64,000 bases of DNA from Gnetum montanum. Lineage: Eukaryota; Streptophyta; Gnetopsida; Gnetales; Gnetaceae. Below, one piece after another: positions 1-11,209 of the stretch. The stretch spans positions 36,904-100,903 of the forward strand of contig MNCI01019132.1 in the NCBI GenBank assembly GCA_015680685.1, read 5' to 3'. Every line of letters begins with the position of its first letter. The first letter of the stretch is position 1. Position numbers and translations under genes: made by a program. The notes beneath the pieces were generated by a model. That model worked only from the letters and a program-made list of their open reading frames with translations, searched no databases and was not told the DNA's origin.

Positions 1-2990
1 GTTTCACCTTCATGGCCTACGTTTGGTTGATGGTTAGGTGGTGTCATAGGTACTGCATTTAGTGGAGTGGGTTTAGGTGGCCCTACAGCTAACCGTTGAC
101 GCTCCTTCTCCAAGCGTTCATGCGTGAGTTTATCCGCTAAGCGTTCTCATGTGTGGCGTGGAGGTGGAGTTGGTTTTGAGGCCTCAGGTTGCCTTGGGAT
201 TCGTACGACGTATGGAGTCAAGTGGGGTTGTGGTTGGATAGTCGGATGTGGTTGAGCAGAAGGTTGGCTGGGCACTCTGATGACATAGGGACTGGGTTTA
301 CTTTGCGTTTGGGAGGTGGAGGGTTGGTAATCATTAGGACTTTTGGGTGTCCTAATGACGTATGGGGTTGGTTTAGGCGAAGGTTGGACCTCCGTTGTTG
401 CGATTGCGGGTGGTACTCAGACTACGAAAGGGGCAGGTTGAGTAGGAGCGGTTGGTAGATTTGAGGTAGTAACAACGAGAGGTACACGCACTACATATGG
501 TTTTTGTGGGGCGTATGATGGTTAAGGCATGGATGTTGAGGCAGTGGGAGGAATACGGACTACAAATGGCTTGTTAGGCGTTTGTTGTTCATAGTTAGAG
601 TAGACAGTGTTGATGCTAGGTATTTCAGATTCATCATCTAGGTAGATTGTGTTAGTAACGTACGGTGCCTCTTTGGTATTCAAAGGGTCTTTGTAGACAC
701 CCATAGCCTGGTTCTGCGGTTGGACCGGGTTGGCCTCATTGAAAGTGATCTAGCCTCCATCGATCATTCGTTGTATGTCTTGTTTTAGGGTGAAACAGTA
801 ATCTGTGCCATGCCCGTTACATTGGTGATAGTAGCAGAAGCGATCCATCCTAAAACCTTTGGGTACTGGGGGATCATCCGACATTGCCAAGCTTGGGTTC
901 TGAACCAGTTGACAGAACCGATCATGTCTCTAGATAGCAACAAGGGATAACTATTTGTGTTTCATTAATCCAGCTTTCAGTAGTTGGTCGAATAGTTGGG
1001 ATGGCTTCATAGGCAGTGGGGCATATTGGGAGGGTTCTTTCCTCTCGAAGTTTCTCGTATGGTTTTGTGTTGGGTTCTACGATGATGATGATTCCGGTGT
1101 AGTCGCGGGAGTAGGTTTAGTATAATTAGTAAGGGTCACCGACGGTTTGTTTTGTTGTGCTACATTTGCTTGTTGTGTTTCTGCTATTGCCGCTATAGTT
1201 GCTTTGGTCTTTTCTTTATCTTTTTTACTGTGTTGATTTTTAAAGGCTAAATACGCAGGATCGTGGCTATTTTGAGCTGCTTCTTCTATATTTTTAATTT
1301 GTACAAAGGCTTGATTACGGTTATGCGCATTGAGATAATATAACTTGGATTTGAAAAAGTCATTAACAGCCCCCTTTAGAATGGTGAGCAGATATATCTG
1401 GGGGATCGGCTCGTGCAGCTCATTGAGAGCGGCGCTCCACCTCTGGATGAATTTTTGTATGGGTTCGAAAGGTGCTTGTTTAACCTGTATAAGACTGTCA
1501 AGTGTCACTTCAGGTTTCAAGTTATACTTGAACCTAGTCACGAATTGATGTAACAACTTTTCCAGGGAAAAGATGGAATTTCTCGGCAAGGCCTAGTACC
1601 AATCGAGTGCTCTCCCTACGAGGGACATAGGGAACACTCGCAAGATGGCATGGGGCCATGCCTGGAGTAATGCGCATTCTAATCTAAATGTTATAAGGTG
1701 AGCATTGGGGTCTGTTTCCCCATTATATTTAGTTAGCATGGGTAATGATACACCTTTAGGCAAGGTTAGGGGCGGGACGGAAGAGCTGATGGGGTCATCG
1801 TGGTAAAAATCCACTACCTTCAACTCCCCATCGGTAGCTATTTTGAGGCGTTTGACCTCATCAGTTAATTCTTGCATTAGTTTTCTAGCATCTACCCAGT
1901 CTTGGATGCTAGGTGACATGGCAGCTTGGCGATGTGGTAAATTGTACAAATTGGATTGTTGAATAGTAGGTTGGAAGGCTAAAAGCTGTGTGGTCGACGG
2001 TTGTACTTGTGGAATATTTATAGCGGGTGGTACTAAAGGTGGTACATTGTAAGCGAGGGGTTGTTGTTGCTATGGTTGCCCTTGAGGAATACTGGTCGGT
2101 GGAATCATGTGCAGTGGCATGTTGTAGTGAGGGGGTTGATGTGGTTGAGCACCCATCGCTGCCAATTGCCTGGTCATGTTTTGTGTAGGAACCCTCTGTT
2201 GGGTTACAGCGGTGGAAGGGGCTCCGTGCATTTGGATGTGGGGGATATAGTTGGCGGACGTAGATGCTGGTATCACATGTGGCATCCCGATCACTCGGGG
2301 TAGGAAGGTTGCTCCCACGTTATTGTGAGGGGGTGGTACTTGCGAGGATGGACCTACGACTGCAGCGGGGATGATAGCAAGAGGGAGTGAACTAAATTGA
2401 GGGTCGGTTGCAAGAGGGACATGAACAAGTGTGGATGTTTCTGGTGGAGGTACTTACGCCTGGGTGAACCTGAGGGGTTGGAGGGGCATGATTTCCCCTG
2501 TGCTTAGATGAAACATGGGGTTGATATGGGTTTGCGGGCTAAGGGTGTGATATGAGTCTTCATGTTCGGATTGGGCAACGAACTCATCCTCCTCTTCCGA
2601 TTGAGGATCTACTGCAGGCTGATCTCGAGATTGACTCCTTTGTAGGAGGAGTTGTGTGATGAGCTCAGAGTAAGGCTTTGGGACAAGGATGACATCGTAC
2701 AGGGAAGGAATGAACTCTTGCCCTCCCCTGTAGAAGAGTCCGTACTGCCTCTTGACTTCTATTTCGGTTCAGTCCATGGCTAGGCCGGTTTGTATTTTCA
2801 TGCATATGAAGTTGTATTGGTCTTGAGTTATGATGTTGGATGATGGGTTCCTCCCTTGTAATCTAAGGGACCAGCAAGGCCCCACTGTGGGTTGTACTGC
2901 AGGCTGTTGGACCATGGGTTGTTGGATAGCCATGGTGCCTACGATGTCAGTGACTTGGGTGGTTGTAGCGGTGGTGTTTGCGGTGTTCAT
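1..2990 (-). pseudogene. gag and gag-pro linker of Tat-1 (decayed)
   Basis: The frame starts at the ATG at 2988-2990, where the protein begins MNTANT as in Tat-3. The Retrotrans_gag-like core is at about 1949-1077 and contains FYHDDP, LPKGVSLP, DPNAHL, RALDWY, LHQFVTRFKYNL and IQRWSAALNELH. A degenerate zinc-knuckle-like motif CYYHQCNGHGTDYCF is at about 780-840. After it, towards position 1, comes a proline-rich linker with repeated PFVVR(I/V)PP and PYVIR(V/T)P motifs, like those preceding the protease in Tat-3. In-frame stops (for example just after RALDWY and after SSSS) break it. Gag would form the particle and bind genomic RNA. The protease itself is beyond the left edge. Confidence 0.82.
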
Positions 2991-3049
2991 GATGACCTGT
3001 TGAGAATGTGACACGATGTAGAGATGTGAAGTCAGTGTACTTAGTGCAG

Positions 3050-3778
3050 CGTACAACATATACGCTTCAACAACCAGCGTATAAAGACAGCATATACAAC
3101 GTATAGGTATACAGCGTATAGTGTCAACGTAGAGAATCTACGGTGTAAGGAGTACAGCGTATACGCTAAGCAGCGTATACAGCGTAAGCATGTAGTGTAA
3201 TCAGGGTTACAGCGTACAGAGTGTAACATATATGGATGGTAGCGTAAATGAGTTTGCAGCGTAGGATGTTCAGCGTAAACTTAGCGGTGGCGTATATAGC
3301 ATGGAAGGAATCTTGTGTGTAGCGTAGACAAGGTCTACAGTGTAAAGTAGGCAGCGTGTGTGTTAGTGGCATAAACAGAGTTTTGTGTGCAGCGTAGACA
3401 AGGTCTACAGCGTAAAATGTGCGACGTCAATGTGCAGCGTAGACAAGGTCTACAACGTAAAATGTGTAGCGTCAGTGTATACCGTAGACAGGGTCTACAA
3501 CGTATATTAAGCAGCATAAATAGAATTGTGCGTGCAGCGTAGACAAAGTCTGCAGCGCAAAGCGTACAACGTATAGTCGACAGCGTAGACGTTAGGATTT
3601 TTGCAAACAGTTGGCGTATGGTTAACAGCGTAGACGCTGGGAGACTTACAGATGGTAAGTTTTAAACTGCATAGCGTAAACGCTAGGAGGTTTTCAGAAA
3701 GGCATCGACATATGGTCAACAGCGTAAACACCCAATAGCATAAATGCTAGGAAGCTTGCAGGTAAGGTTTTAGGTAGA
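3050..3778 (-). repeat. Tat-1 leader: tandem AGCGTA/TACGCT repeats
   Basis: The stretch between primer site and gag is made of irregular repeats of (C)AGCGTAnAC, many of them followed by AAGGTCTAC and another AGCGTA. It includes a perfect 12-base palindrome AGCGTATACGCT at 3156-3167 and a hairpin with a 9-base stem and AAGC loop at 3159-3180. The Tat-2 and Tat-3 leaders are also repeat-filled but with different units. The short frames here are repeat translations. Confidence 0.8.
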
Positions 3779-3797
3779 GGCCCTCCTTCTAGCGCCA
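3779..3797 (-). other. Primer binding site of Tat-1
   Basis: Minus-strand TGGCGCTAGAAGGAGGGCC follows the LTR end after five bases. The same site occurs as TGGTGCTAGAAGGAGGGCC in Tat-2 and Tat-3. Starting with TGG (complement of the tRNA CCA end) and lying just after the LTR is diagnostic for a minus-strand DNA primer site. I could not assign the tRNA. Confidence 0.8.
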
Positions 3798-3802
3798 ATT
3801 TC

Positions 3803-5056
3803 TGTACCGTCCAAAATCATCGGTCTCTAGCTGGAAGGAAACAGAGACCGTGGGATCACCAGACATGCACAGAAGACCCTACCTTTGCCTCAGGGTGAGC
3901 TAGAATGAACCAAGGCAGAGTACCTTGGATGGTCCACACGCGGATCAAGCAAGGATTTCCCCAAATGTACACAAAGGTGTTATACGCTGGGTTATACACA
4001 AATGGTATGAAAAATGCAAAATGGAGCATAAACAGCATGATTGATGTAAATGGAGCGTAAATAGCATAAACGTAAACATAAAATAGCGTAAAAAATAAAC
4101 ATGCAACAATTAATGCAAACTGTAACAGTTTTTAGGAAGAAAATGTAACAATGGCATTTCAAAATGAGAGTACAATGCAGCGGTCTAACGCAGTTGTGGC
4201 TTTGACACAAGGTGGACGAAAAGCCCTGGTGAATGCAGGCATGACTTTGTGCTGGTTCACACTATAGGCACAGCGTAGAGGCTGTATGCTCAGTGTACAG
4301 GGTTGTCCAATGTACGAGGTTTTCTACTCTAGTTCTCAGCATCTCTGCTCTCTGATTTGCTCTAGAATTTTGCCGACTGACCTGATCTAGTGGAAAATTG
4401 GGGCTTTTATATGGGTTTTGACGTTAGACTTGGGTTGGGAGACACGTGGAGCGTTGACCGGGTGCAAAGCTTAAGATTTACAAGTGTACAATATGTTACA
4501 ACTGTTGGGCGTATACTCTGTATCTGGTGGGCGTAGATTGCTGGGCGTACACACTGGGTGTATATGCTGTGGATGCTAGGCGTATACGCTGATGGTTGCT
4601 GGGTGTATACGCCCAGCATATATGCTAATGGTCACTGGGCGTATACGCTGGGTGTACATGCTGATGGTTGTTGGGCGTACACACTGGGCATACACGCTGA
4701 TGGTTGCTGGGTGTATACACTGGGCATACATGCTGATGGTTGCTACCTTGTACCAAGTCTTGCTCTGCAGTGCTGTTTCTATGCCGTTTTGGATGTACTT
4801 GTGAGGCATGCACGCTGGGCGTATATGTTGTGAACTTCGGGCGTATACGCTGAAAATGCTGGGCGTATACGCTGTGGATGTGAACTTGAGCGTATGCGCT
4901 GGGTGTATACGCTGAGAATGTAAACTTAGTGAAAATTAAGTATCTGACCTCCGAAGTTGCCATGTTTGATACAAGATGTAGCCATGGTCGTTTGCAGGTC
5001 GTAGAGACTTGCTTCTTGTTGAAAAAGTACTAAGCTCGAAATTTTGTGGTATTTCA
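3803..5056 (-). repeat. 5' LTR of Tat-1
   Basis: On the minus strand the LTR begins TGAAATACCACAAAATTTCG at 5056, closely matching the Tat-3 LTR start TGAAACACCACAAAAATTTG. It ends in GGTACA just before a 5-base spacer and the primer binding site. A TATA-like CATATAAAAGCC lies at about 4402-4413. The U3 part holds a minisatellite built on CGTATACGCCCAG. The partner LTR is outside the window, so the ends are inferred from the relatives. Confidence 0.75.
4505..4920 (-). repeat. GTATACGCCCAGC minisatellite in U3 of Tat-1 LTR
   Basis: Degenerate tandem units of roughly 33-34 bases contain the palindromic core GCGTATACGC and the spacer GATGGTTGCTGGG (plus-strand reading). The block is interrupted by unrelated sequence around 4745-4815. 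Several overlapping open frames here on both strands are translations of the repeat, not genes. The LTRs of Tat-3 carry a longer 68-base unit built on the same ACGCCCAGCGTACAC core. Confidence 0.8.
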
Positions 5057-5690
5057 GACCTAGTGCTTGAAGTAGAATTTCTTTGTTTGTGCTCCTCCTC
5101 TTCTTCTCAATCTCTTGCTATTCACTTTTCTATGAGAACTTTGTTTTTCTTTGTCTAAGGAAGCTTGGTTACTCTTAAGTCTCTGTGTTGTGAAAATAGA
5201 TTTTTGAGACTTTGAGCTTGGTCGCTATGCTCAATCCAAGATTGTAAAATAAGCCCTATAAATTTCTTTTAATTAATAGAATTACTCTTCCCCTTAGGAT
5301 CTAAAAAGAGTTTTATGGTGGATGTAAGCCAGCAAATCTAGCACTTAAACCATCTTAAAAGCTTGGTGTGTGTTTACTCTTTTTTGCATAGGTGCTTCAT
5401 TTTTCTACATTAAGTTTATTTAGGGTTCTTTACTAGTCTTTTGCCAATCTCTCTTGTAGTCGAATTTTTGTATAAGGTCTTGATTCACCACCTTCCAATT
5501 CCTTTAGCTACATCCAAGAAACAACAAATAATGTAGGGGAAGTCATGATGAAAGAAGCTAAAAAAAAAGCTCCAAGGCAAGCGGTTCAGCAATTAATTTT
5601 ATTATCTTCATCTAAATTTATAAATGCAATTTCTCCTTAACGAAGATATGAATTGGAGCTTAGGCAAGATCATTTTAAAGAAGTTAGGTT
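5057..5690. other. Non-genic AT-rich stretch
   Basis: Flank of Tat-1. No long open frame, RNA gene or recognisable element end is visible. It is T-rich and unique-looking at reading scale. Confidence 0.5.
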
Positions 5691-5699
5691 TTAGCTCAT

Positions 5700-6440
5700 T
5701 TACTAATCTTGTGAAAGCTCAACTTTAGTAGGGTGAGTATTGAGCCTCTAAGCAATGATTTTTTTAAAGTATTGGATAGATGATAGTAATTTAAAATGTA
5801 AATGCTTCATCCTAATGGTTTGGGCATGCAAAAAGAAGATTAAATAATGAGCCAATTAAAAAAAGTTCATAAAAGAAAGACCTAAATGAAAAAGAACCAT
5901 TTAAGATAATTTGGACTATTGGAACCTAGAAATATTTTTCTAAAAACCCTACTTTAGTAGGGTAAGTATTGAACCTTTAGGTGATGATTTTTTTTTTTAA
6001 AAAATATGTATTGGATAGAGAATAGTAATCAAAAAATGTAAAAGCTCCATCCTAGATGGTTTGGGCATGTGAAAAGAAGATTAATTAATAAGCCTATTAA
6101 AAAAAAGGTTCATAAAAGGAAGACCCAAACAAAAAAGAACCATTTAAGATAACTTGGGGTATTAGAACCTAGAAATAATTGTAATATAGTTATTCTTCTA
6201 AAAACCTAGCCTTAGTAAGGTGAGTATTAAGCCTCTAGGTAATGATTTCTTTTACTATTGGATAGAAGATAGTAATTAGAAAATGTAAATGCTTCATCCT
6301 AGATGGCTTGGACATGTGAAGAGAAGATTAAATAATGAGCCTATAAAAAAGGTTCATAAAAGGAAGACCCAAATGAAAAAAAACCATTTATGATAATTTG
6401 GGGTATTGGAACCTAAAAATAATTATAATATAGGTATATT
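5700..6440 (+). repeat. Three tandem copies (about 240 bases each) of a LINE tail-like segment
   Basis: Copies start near 5700, 5950 and 6195. Each contains GGGTGAGTATTGAGCCTCTA-like sequence followed by a short frame reading roughly MLHPRWLGHVKRRLNNEP. RW(F/L)GHVxRR followed by xxPI(K/R) is the usual C-terminal end of reverse transcriptase in plant LINE-derived ORFs. The remaining KRKTQ(M/T)KKNH fits the basic RGRPKKTW-like tail. Stops and indels make it dead. The LINE assignment rests on this short motif only. Confidence 0.5.
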
Positions 6441-6538
6441 CTAAGATATATAACTTTTCAAATCAAGAGTCTTATCACTAGGCTAACACCCTAATGTTAT
6501 TTAAGATAATTTAAAGAAATTGCAAATAAATGGATAGA

Positions 6539-6710
6539 TGATGAGTGATAGGGTATTCCGACACTCAACCATACAAGTTATAAGTGTTTACATGTAACCA
6601 AATCATAATCCATAAATGGACAATGTAAGTATATTAGTGATGAGGGGCAGGTACTTCCTACGCCCAACCATACAAATTATGAGTGTTCACATGAAGCCTA
6701 ATTGATAAAT
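6539..6710 (-). repeat. Two LTR-end fragments (Athila-like), inverted
   Basis: At 6539 and again at 6638 the sequence TGATGAGtg/ggg...CAACCATACAA...GTGTTyACATG is the reverse complement of the U5 end of the Ath LTRs (compare 15493 and 20344). Both pieces are under 80 bases. They look like remnants of related LTRs in minus orientation. Confidence 0.6.
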
Positions 6711-6724
6711 CCAAAAATTTTGAG

Positions 6725-7570
6725 GCAACAATATCATAGTTACGATATTGTATCTATGATGTCATAGATACATTATCGTATCTCAACATATGTTTTTGTA
6801 TAAACAATATTGTGAGGTGCATGCTAGCTTGTATAAGCAGCACTTAGGCACATAGATCTACAGTAGATTTGATAGCATAGTAACATAACTCTTTCAGTTT
6901 ATTTTCTTTAATTTAGTACTTAGCAGTGTGTGCTTGTAGTGCAATGTTTTGTAATTGAGCAAAATCTTTGTTCAAGTGTGATGTACTTGGACGCATTGCT
7001 TGATCAGCAATAAAGATCAAGACTACTCTACATCATTGCAGCAACAATTAGTTTTATTTCTATTTCCAATTAGTTTACTATTTATTGTTTTCATAGTTAA
7101 TGTGTATGATTACTTGCAATTTATTTTGAATGTTGTTAAGTAGGATGAGTACGTAAGTATAACTGCTTGGTAACCTAGTAGTACTATCACATGGTACACC
7201 CAGTAGTGAGGTACTTGGTAATCCTAGTAGTAGTTGCACAAAGTCCAAGGTGTGACTAGAAGATTAGGATTGATTGCTCATCACATAGGCTAGTTTAGAT
7301 TTGTTTCACTGTTACTTAGATTTAAAAACCTTTACTTTCACTTCATGTTTATTAGGAGCATAATGGCCAATTCAACCTCAATTATCGTATACCTCATCGT
7401 GAGTTAAACTATATGCATTGATTTTACTAACTCATGTGGGAAGATAATGATTGAAAATGCTAATCAATTACTAGTATAATCACATTGCCTTATTTGTGCA
7501 ATCTGGCCGGGATTGTGTGTGAACACTTGTATCTCATATGGTTGGGTGTTTGACACTCTATTGCTCATCA
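6725..7570 (+). repeat. 5' LTR of Ath-1 (left border approximate)
   Basis: It ends TTGCTCATCA at 7570, followed by one base and the primer site. The 3' half shares the Ath U5 pattern (ACTTGTATCTCATATGGTTG, then CTCATCA) and two copies of CTTGGTAA(T)CCTAGTAG at 7166-7181 and 7214-7230. The start near the ATATTGTATCTATGATGTC tract is inferred from a similar tract at 28136. Confidence 0.6.
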
Positions 7571-7571
7571 T

Positions 7572-7589
7572 TAGCGCTGTTGCTAGGGA
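7572..7589 (+). other. Primer binding site of Ath-1
   Basis: TAGCGCTGTTGCTAGGGA follows the LTR after a single T. Together with TGGTGCCGTTGTAGGGGA (Ath-2) and TAGCACCGTTACCAGGGA (Ath-3) it points to an ancestral TGGCGCCGTTGCCGGGGA-type site. From memory this is common in plant Tat/Athila elements and attributed to a tRNA-Asp primer. Confidence 0.7.
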
Positions 7590-7706
7590 TAAGTCAATGT
7601 TATATTAAGTAATTAATTTTCCAATGTTTGTTGTATCATAACCTAGCTCTAATCTTCACAACCTTAATATAAAGCAAACTTAACACAAACCATTAAAAAA
7701 AATAAC

Positions 7707-10286
7707 ATGGCTTCACATAATGATCAACTATCACCTACTAAGGAAACAAGAAGGAATAGTGATAGAATTGCTGATGAAGAAGATTGAAGAATGCCAATGT
7801 AAATAGGTATCATTTATGCTCACACTGACTCATACCATCTAGACTTTACCTTCATATTCCATTAAGATAAAGAAATGAGGTGGAGATACATGCAAGGCAA
7901 CATAATCCTACCTCCTGAACATGTATCATTAAATCTGTTACAAACTGCTCTAAAGGGTTGCACTTGGACCAAATTCAAGAAGGGTATCATGTGACTCAAC
8001 ACATGACTAGACCCTATGAACCTATAAGGGAGAAAATAAAGAGGGATGTTACTATGGAAATTAAACATGTTTATACCAAAGGGAAGCAGAATAACACATT
8101 TGTTGTCATAAAAAAGCTTGATGTTGATTAGTTCATTTTGGAACAACTCCACTAGAACCATGAGGAGCCATCAAAGACACTTATCATCATACTAAAAGAA
8201 CTTGTCAAAGCCAAACTTCACTCTAGCTTGGAAGAGCCACACAAGGGGGAGGCTACTAACTCAAGACACAAGTGGGACTCTAGGCCAAGGGATCTTGCTA
8301 AGTCTTATAAGGAAATTCACAAGAGTCATGAAGGAGAACTAACCGACACCATTCTCCTGATACTCCTCTGCTTCATCATGATCATTAGAGGACTATGATA
8401 GAAGATAACATAAGTATCGAGACTTTGATAGGAAAAAGAGAAGAGATCATGGTCATGATGATTGATATTCAAGGTATTCTAATTCAAAAGATGAGAAGTA
8501 TGAAATGAGACAAAAAGAGAGAAGAGAGGATTAAGAGAGGCATGAGCATAAAAGGGATCATCACTACCACAAAGCCTATGAACTTGATCATGATGAAGAA
8601 CCCCTTATGGCAACCCAAAACATGATCAACATTTAGGAAGCACGTGAGAGACAACTGAATCAAATAGCTAGATTTGAAGGATGTTACAATGTTGATCCTT
8701 AGCATTACCTTTAAGCATTCCATGATGCTTGTGCTCTTCAAAACATAAAGAGTGATTGGAAAAAATTTAAGCTATTCTCTAGAACACTTGTGAAGGAAGC
8801 GGAAAACTGGTACAGGTCATTGGGACTTGAATCTATCAAACGTTGGAATACCATGCTTGAAATTTTTAATGACAAATATCAGACATATTCATGAGTGTTG
8901 AAGCTAAGAAAGAAAATCTAGAACTAGAAACAAAGGACTCATGAGATATTTGATGCAGCAATGGGCAGGTATTATTCACTATTACATAGATGCCAAGGCC
9001 ATGGATTTTCATCAAAGAAATAACTAAGGAACATCATAGATGGGAAGTAAATAAGAGAGACCCTTGGGGTTTATGCTCAATGAAGACTATCAAAATTAAC
9101 CTTCCATAAGATTCAAAGACTCATTGATCAAGTGGAAAAATAAGGAGAACTCAAAAAAAGTGAATCAACTAAAGAATACAACAGGGATCCATCAATTCGA
9201 AAAAGAGTTGCATCGGTATGTGATACCAAAGAGGAAGAAACCTTAGTCATTATGAAAGAGACGCTACTAATTCAGAAATCTATTATTGATGTAGTACAAT
9301 AGGTAGAAAAAATATGGGATTCAGTAGATGAACGATGTATAATAGCTCTAAAAATTATGGAGGAGAAAGTAGAATAGGCACTCAATAAAGGAAAAGACAA
9401 AAAGAAGAAGAAAGAATTTGGACAAAAGGACAAAGTTGCTTCAATAGTTGGGTACTTAAACACTAGCTCCATAGATGATGAAGGTTGCATTATGTGCTAG
9501 TATGAACATCCTAAGGAATGTTGTCCAATCATGGTACATCTACAAGAAACTGTGGCATACACACTTAACCCACGATTTGTTTGAAAGAAAATGCCCAAAT
9601 GATTACCTTATCCTCAAGGTAACTATATATGACAATCTCAACTAATTTACTATCCTAGTGAAGCCATGTTGTAGCTGCAGGAGCACTATCATTAGTAGTG
9701 GCAGTAATCGCAATCATGGGTCATGCCACCACCACACCAATAGTATCCATACCAACAACTTGATCCTTATGGCTACTATGTCTAGCATCGAGCCTCACTT
9801 GATCGTGCAACTACTCAAACCCCATACAACTATTCAATGGAATACCATAGATCAACATTGCCAAGGACTGATTCCAACTTATACATGCATCCACCAACAA
9901 CTAGACCTTCTACTTGACACTTTAGTCCTATGCCACTAGTGCCACCTCTTATGTAGGGGAACTTTCCATCACAACATTAGACAAAAAGCACTATAAGGGA
10001 AGTCAATACACATGAGAGGAAGGTTACTTATGAATCTCAACCCAAGAAATAACCATTCTTCAAAATAAGCCCAAAGAAGACTTAGTGGATGGGGAACACA
10101 TCTAACTCCACCCACCCACATTGAGTCCTTTCCAATGTAATAAGCTTTTAACTTCATTAGGTCCAAATGTCATAACTGTCATGATTACACAAATAGTAAT
10201 CCATTGGATCAAGGTAGGGGCTCTTTCATAGAAAAGAATTGATCTAGGAAGTCCCTTGATTTATCTCCAAATAGCAAGATAAAAAT
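7707..10286 (+). pseudogene. gag and start of protease of Ath-1 (decayed)
   Basis: The start is the ATG at 7707 in a context matching Ath-2 gag (MASHND...). Conserved gag core at about 8660-8900: ARFEGCYNVDP, AFHDACALQNIK, LFSRTLVKEAENWYRSLG, MLEIFNDKYQTYS. A relic of the CX2CX3HX4C knuckle lies near 9490-9530 (CIMC, then YEHPKECC), followed by a Pro/Gln/Tyr-rich tail. Protease sequence begins at about 10180 (VIHWIKVG, GSPLIYLQ) and is cut at 10286 by Ath-2. Many stops (TAG, TGA) interrupt it. Confidence 0.75.
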
Positions 10287-11065
10287 TGATGGAACGTGAT
10301 ATCGCATCTGCCACAATATTGCAGTGCATCGTCAAATCTATAAATAAGAGGTGGCTCTTCCTTGTTTCTCAATCTAGATCTAGATCCTTAGCAAAAATCT
10401 AGTAGTTTTACCTCTCCAAAGACACAATAATTTCCATGTGCCCGCAGTAGGAGTCCCAAAGTGAATGGATCTTTATTCGAGCAAATATTTTACCTAAGCA
10501 CAAGTTTGTGTGCGGAAATAAAGACGAACTTTTGGATAAACCTTGCAGTGCATGGACTAAGCTAAATAGGACTTTAATTATTTTTATTTATTGTTCATCG
10601 TTTAAATGCTTTATTAGTTAATTAAATCTCTCTCAACCCTTCTCTCCTAGTTAAGTGCATTCAGTACGACCGCTTTGAGCATGTGCGTTATGCTTGGTAA
10701 TCCTAGTAACGAATAGCGTTTGGTAATCCTAGAAGGTAGCATTGGTTCAGGGTGTGAATGGCAAGTGGGAATGGATACTAATGCTAGGAAATAGAACTTA
10801 GTTAGTTAAAGTTAGTTACTTAGTCTCTTCACCCTTTCCCTCATTAGCATAGGTGATAAAAGATAAAAGACATAAAAATCACATACCTTAGACTTACTTA
10901 ACCATACAACTGTGACAAATATAAGTAAGTCTAGGAAGACAACGAATGATTAACCTTAAGTGTTCCATAAGGCGTGTAGGCACTTAGTCTATGGAGTTTG
11001 ACTAGGTTGCACATGTAACGCTTGTATTCGTATGGTTGAGTGTAGGGGTACCTCGCCACTCATCA
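10287..11065 (+). repeat. 5' LTR of Ath-2
   Basis: Starts TGATGGAACGTGATATCGCA and ends CTCGCCACTCATCA. TATA-like CTATAAATAAG at 10339-10349. Contains CTTGGTAATCCTAGTAA (10693-10709) and TTTGGTAATCCTAGAAG (10719-10735). It pairs with 22220-23013 over its whole length. Confidence 0.9.
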
Positions 11066-11066
11066 T

Positions 11067-11084
11067 TGGTGCCGTTGTAGGGGA
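11067..11084 (+). other. Primer binding site of Ath-2
   Basis: TGGTGCCGTTGTAGGGGA, one base after the LTR end. It is close to the TGGCGCCGTTGCCGGGGA-type site of plant Athila/Tat elements. Confidence 0.8.
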
Positions 11085-11209
11085 CTAAGTGTTTGTGCAC
11101 TAAGAAGAACATAGGAAATCACTCATATTATTGGGAGCTTAAACGAAGCCTTAGGGTTAATTAAACAAAAAATTATATAATGGTTAATTAGCACACCGAA
11201 TAAGACACA

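Larger units (their letters stand above)
1..5056 (-). mobile_element. Tat-1: Ty3/gypsy (Tat-like) LTR retrotransposon, 5' part, cut by window edge
   Basis: The minus strand reads, in order, LTR (5056 to 3803), primer binding site, repeat-filled leader, gag and the start of the protease-region linker, then leaves the window at position 1. The LTR start and gag protein match those of Tat-2 and Tat-3, so this is a third member of the same family. In-frame stops show it is inactive. Pol and the 3' LTR must lie to the left of the window. Assignment to Tat rests on homology to Tat-2, whose pol carries two RNase H domains. Confidence 0.85.

Noticed and set aside
3166-3731. Several 60-75 residue minus-strand frames rich in Cys, Arg, Leu and Tyr
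   Set aside because: They translate the AGCGTA/AAGGTCTAC tandem repeat of the Tat-1 leader; overlapping frames on the same repeats have the same look.
4407-4963. Overlapping frames on both strands rich in Tyr, Thr, Ala and Gly
   Set aside because: Products of the GTATACGCCCAGC minisatellite in the Tat-1 LTR.
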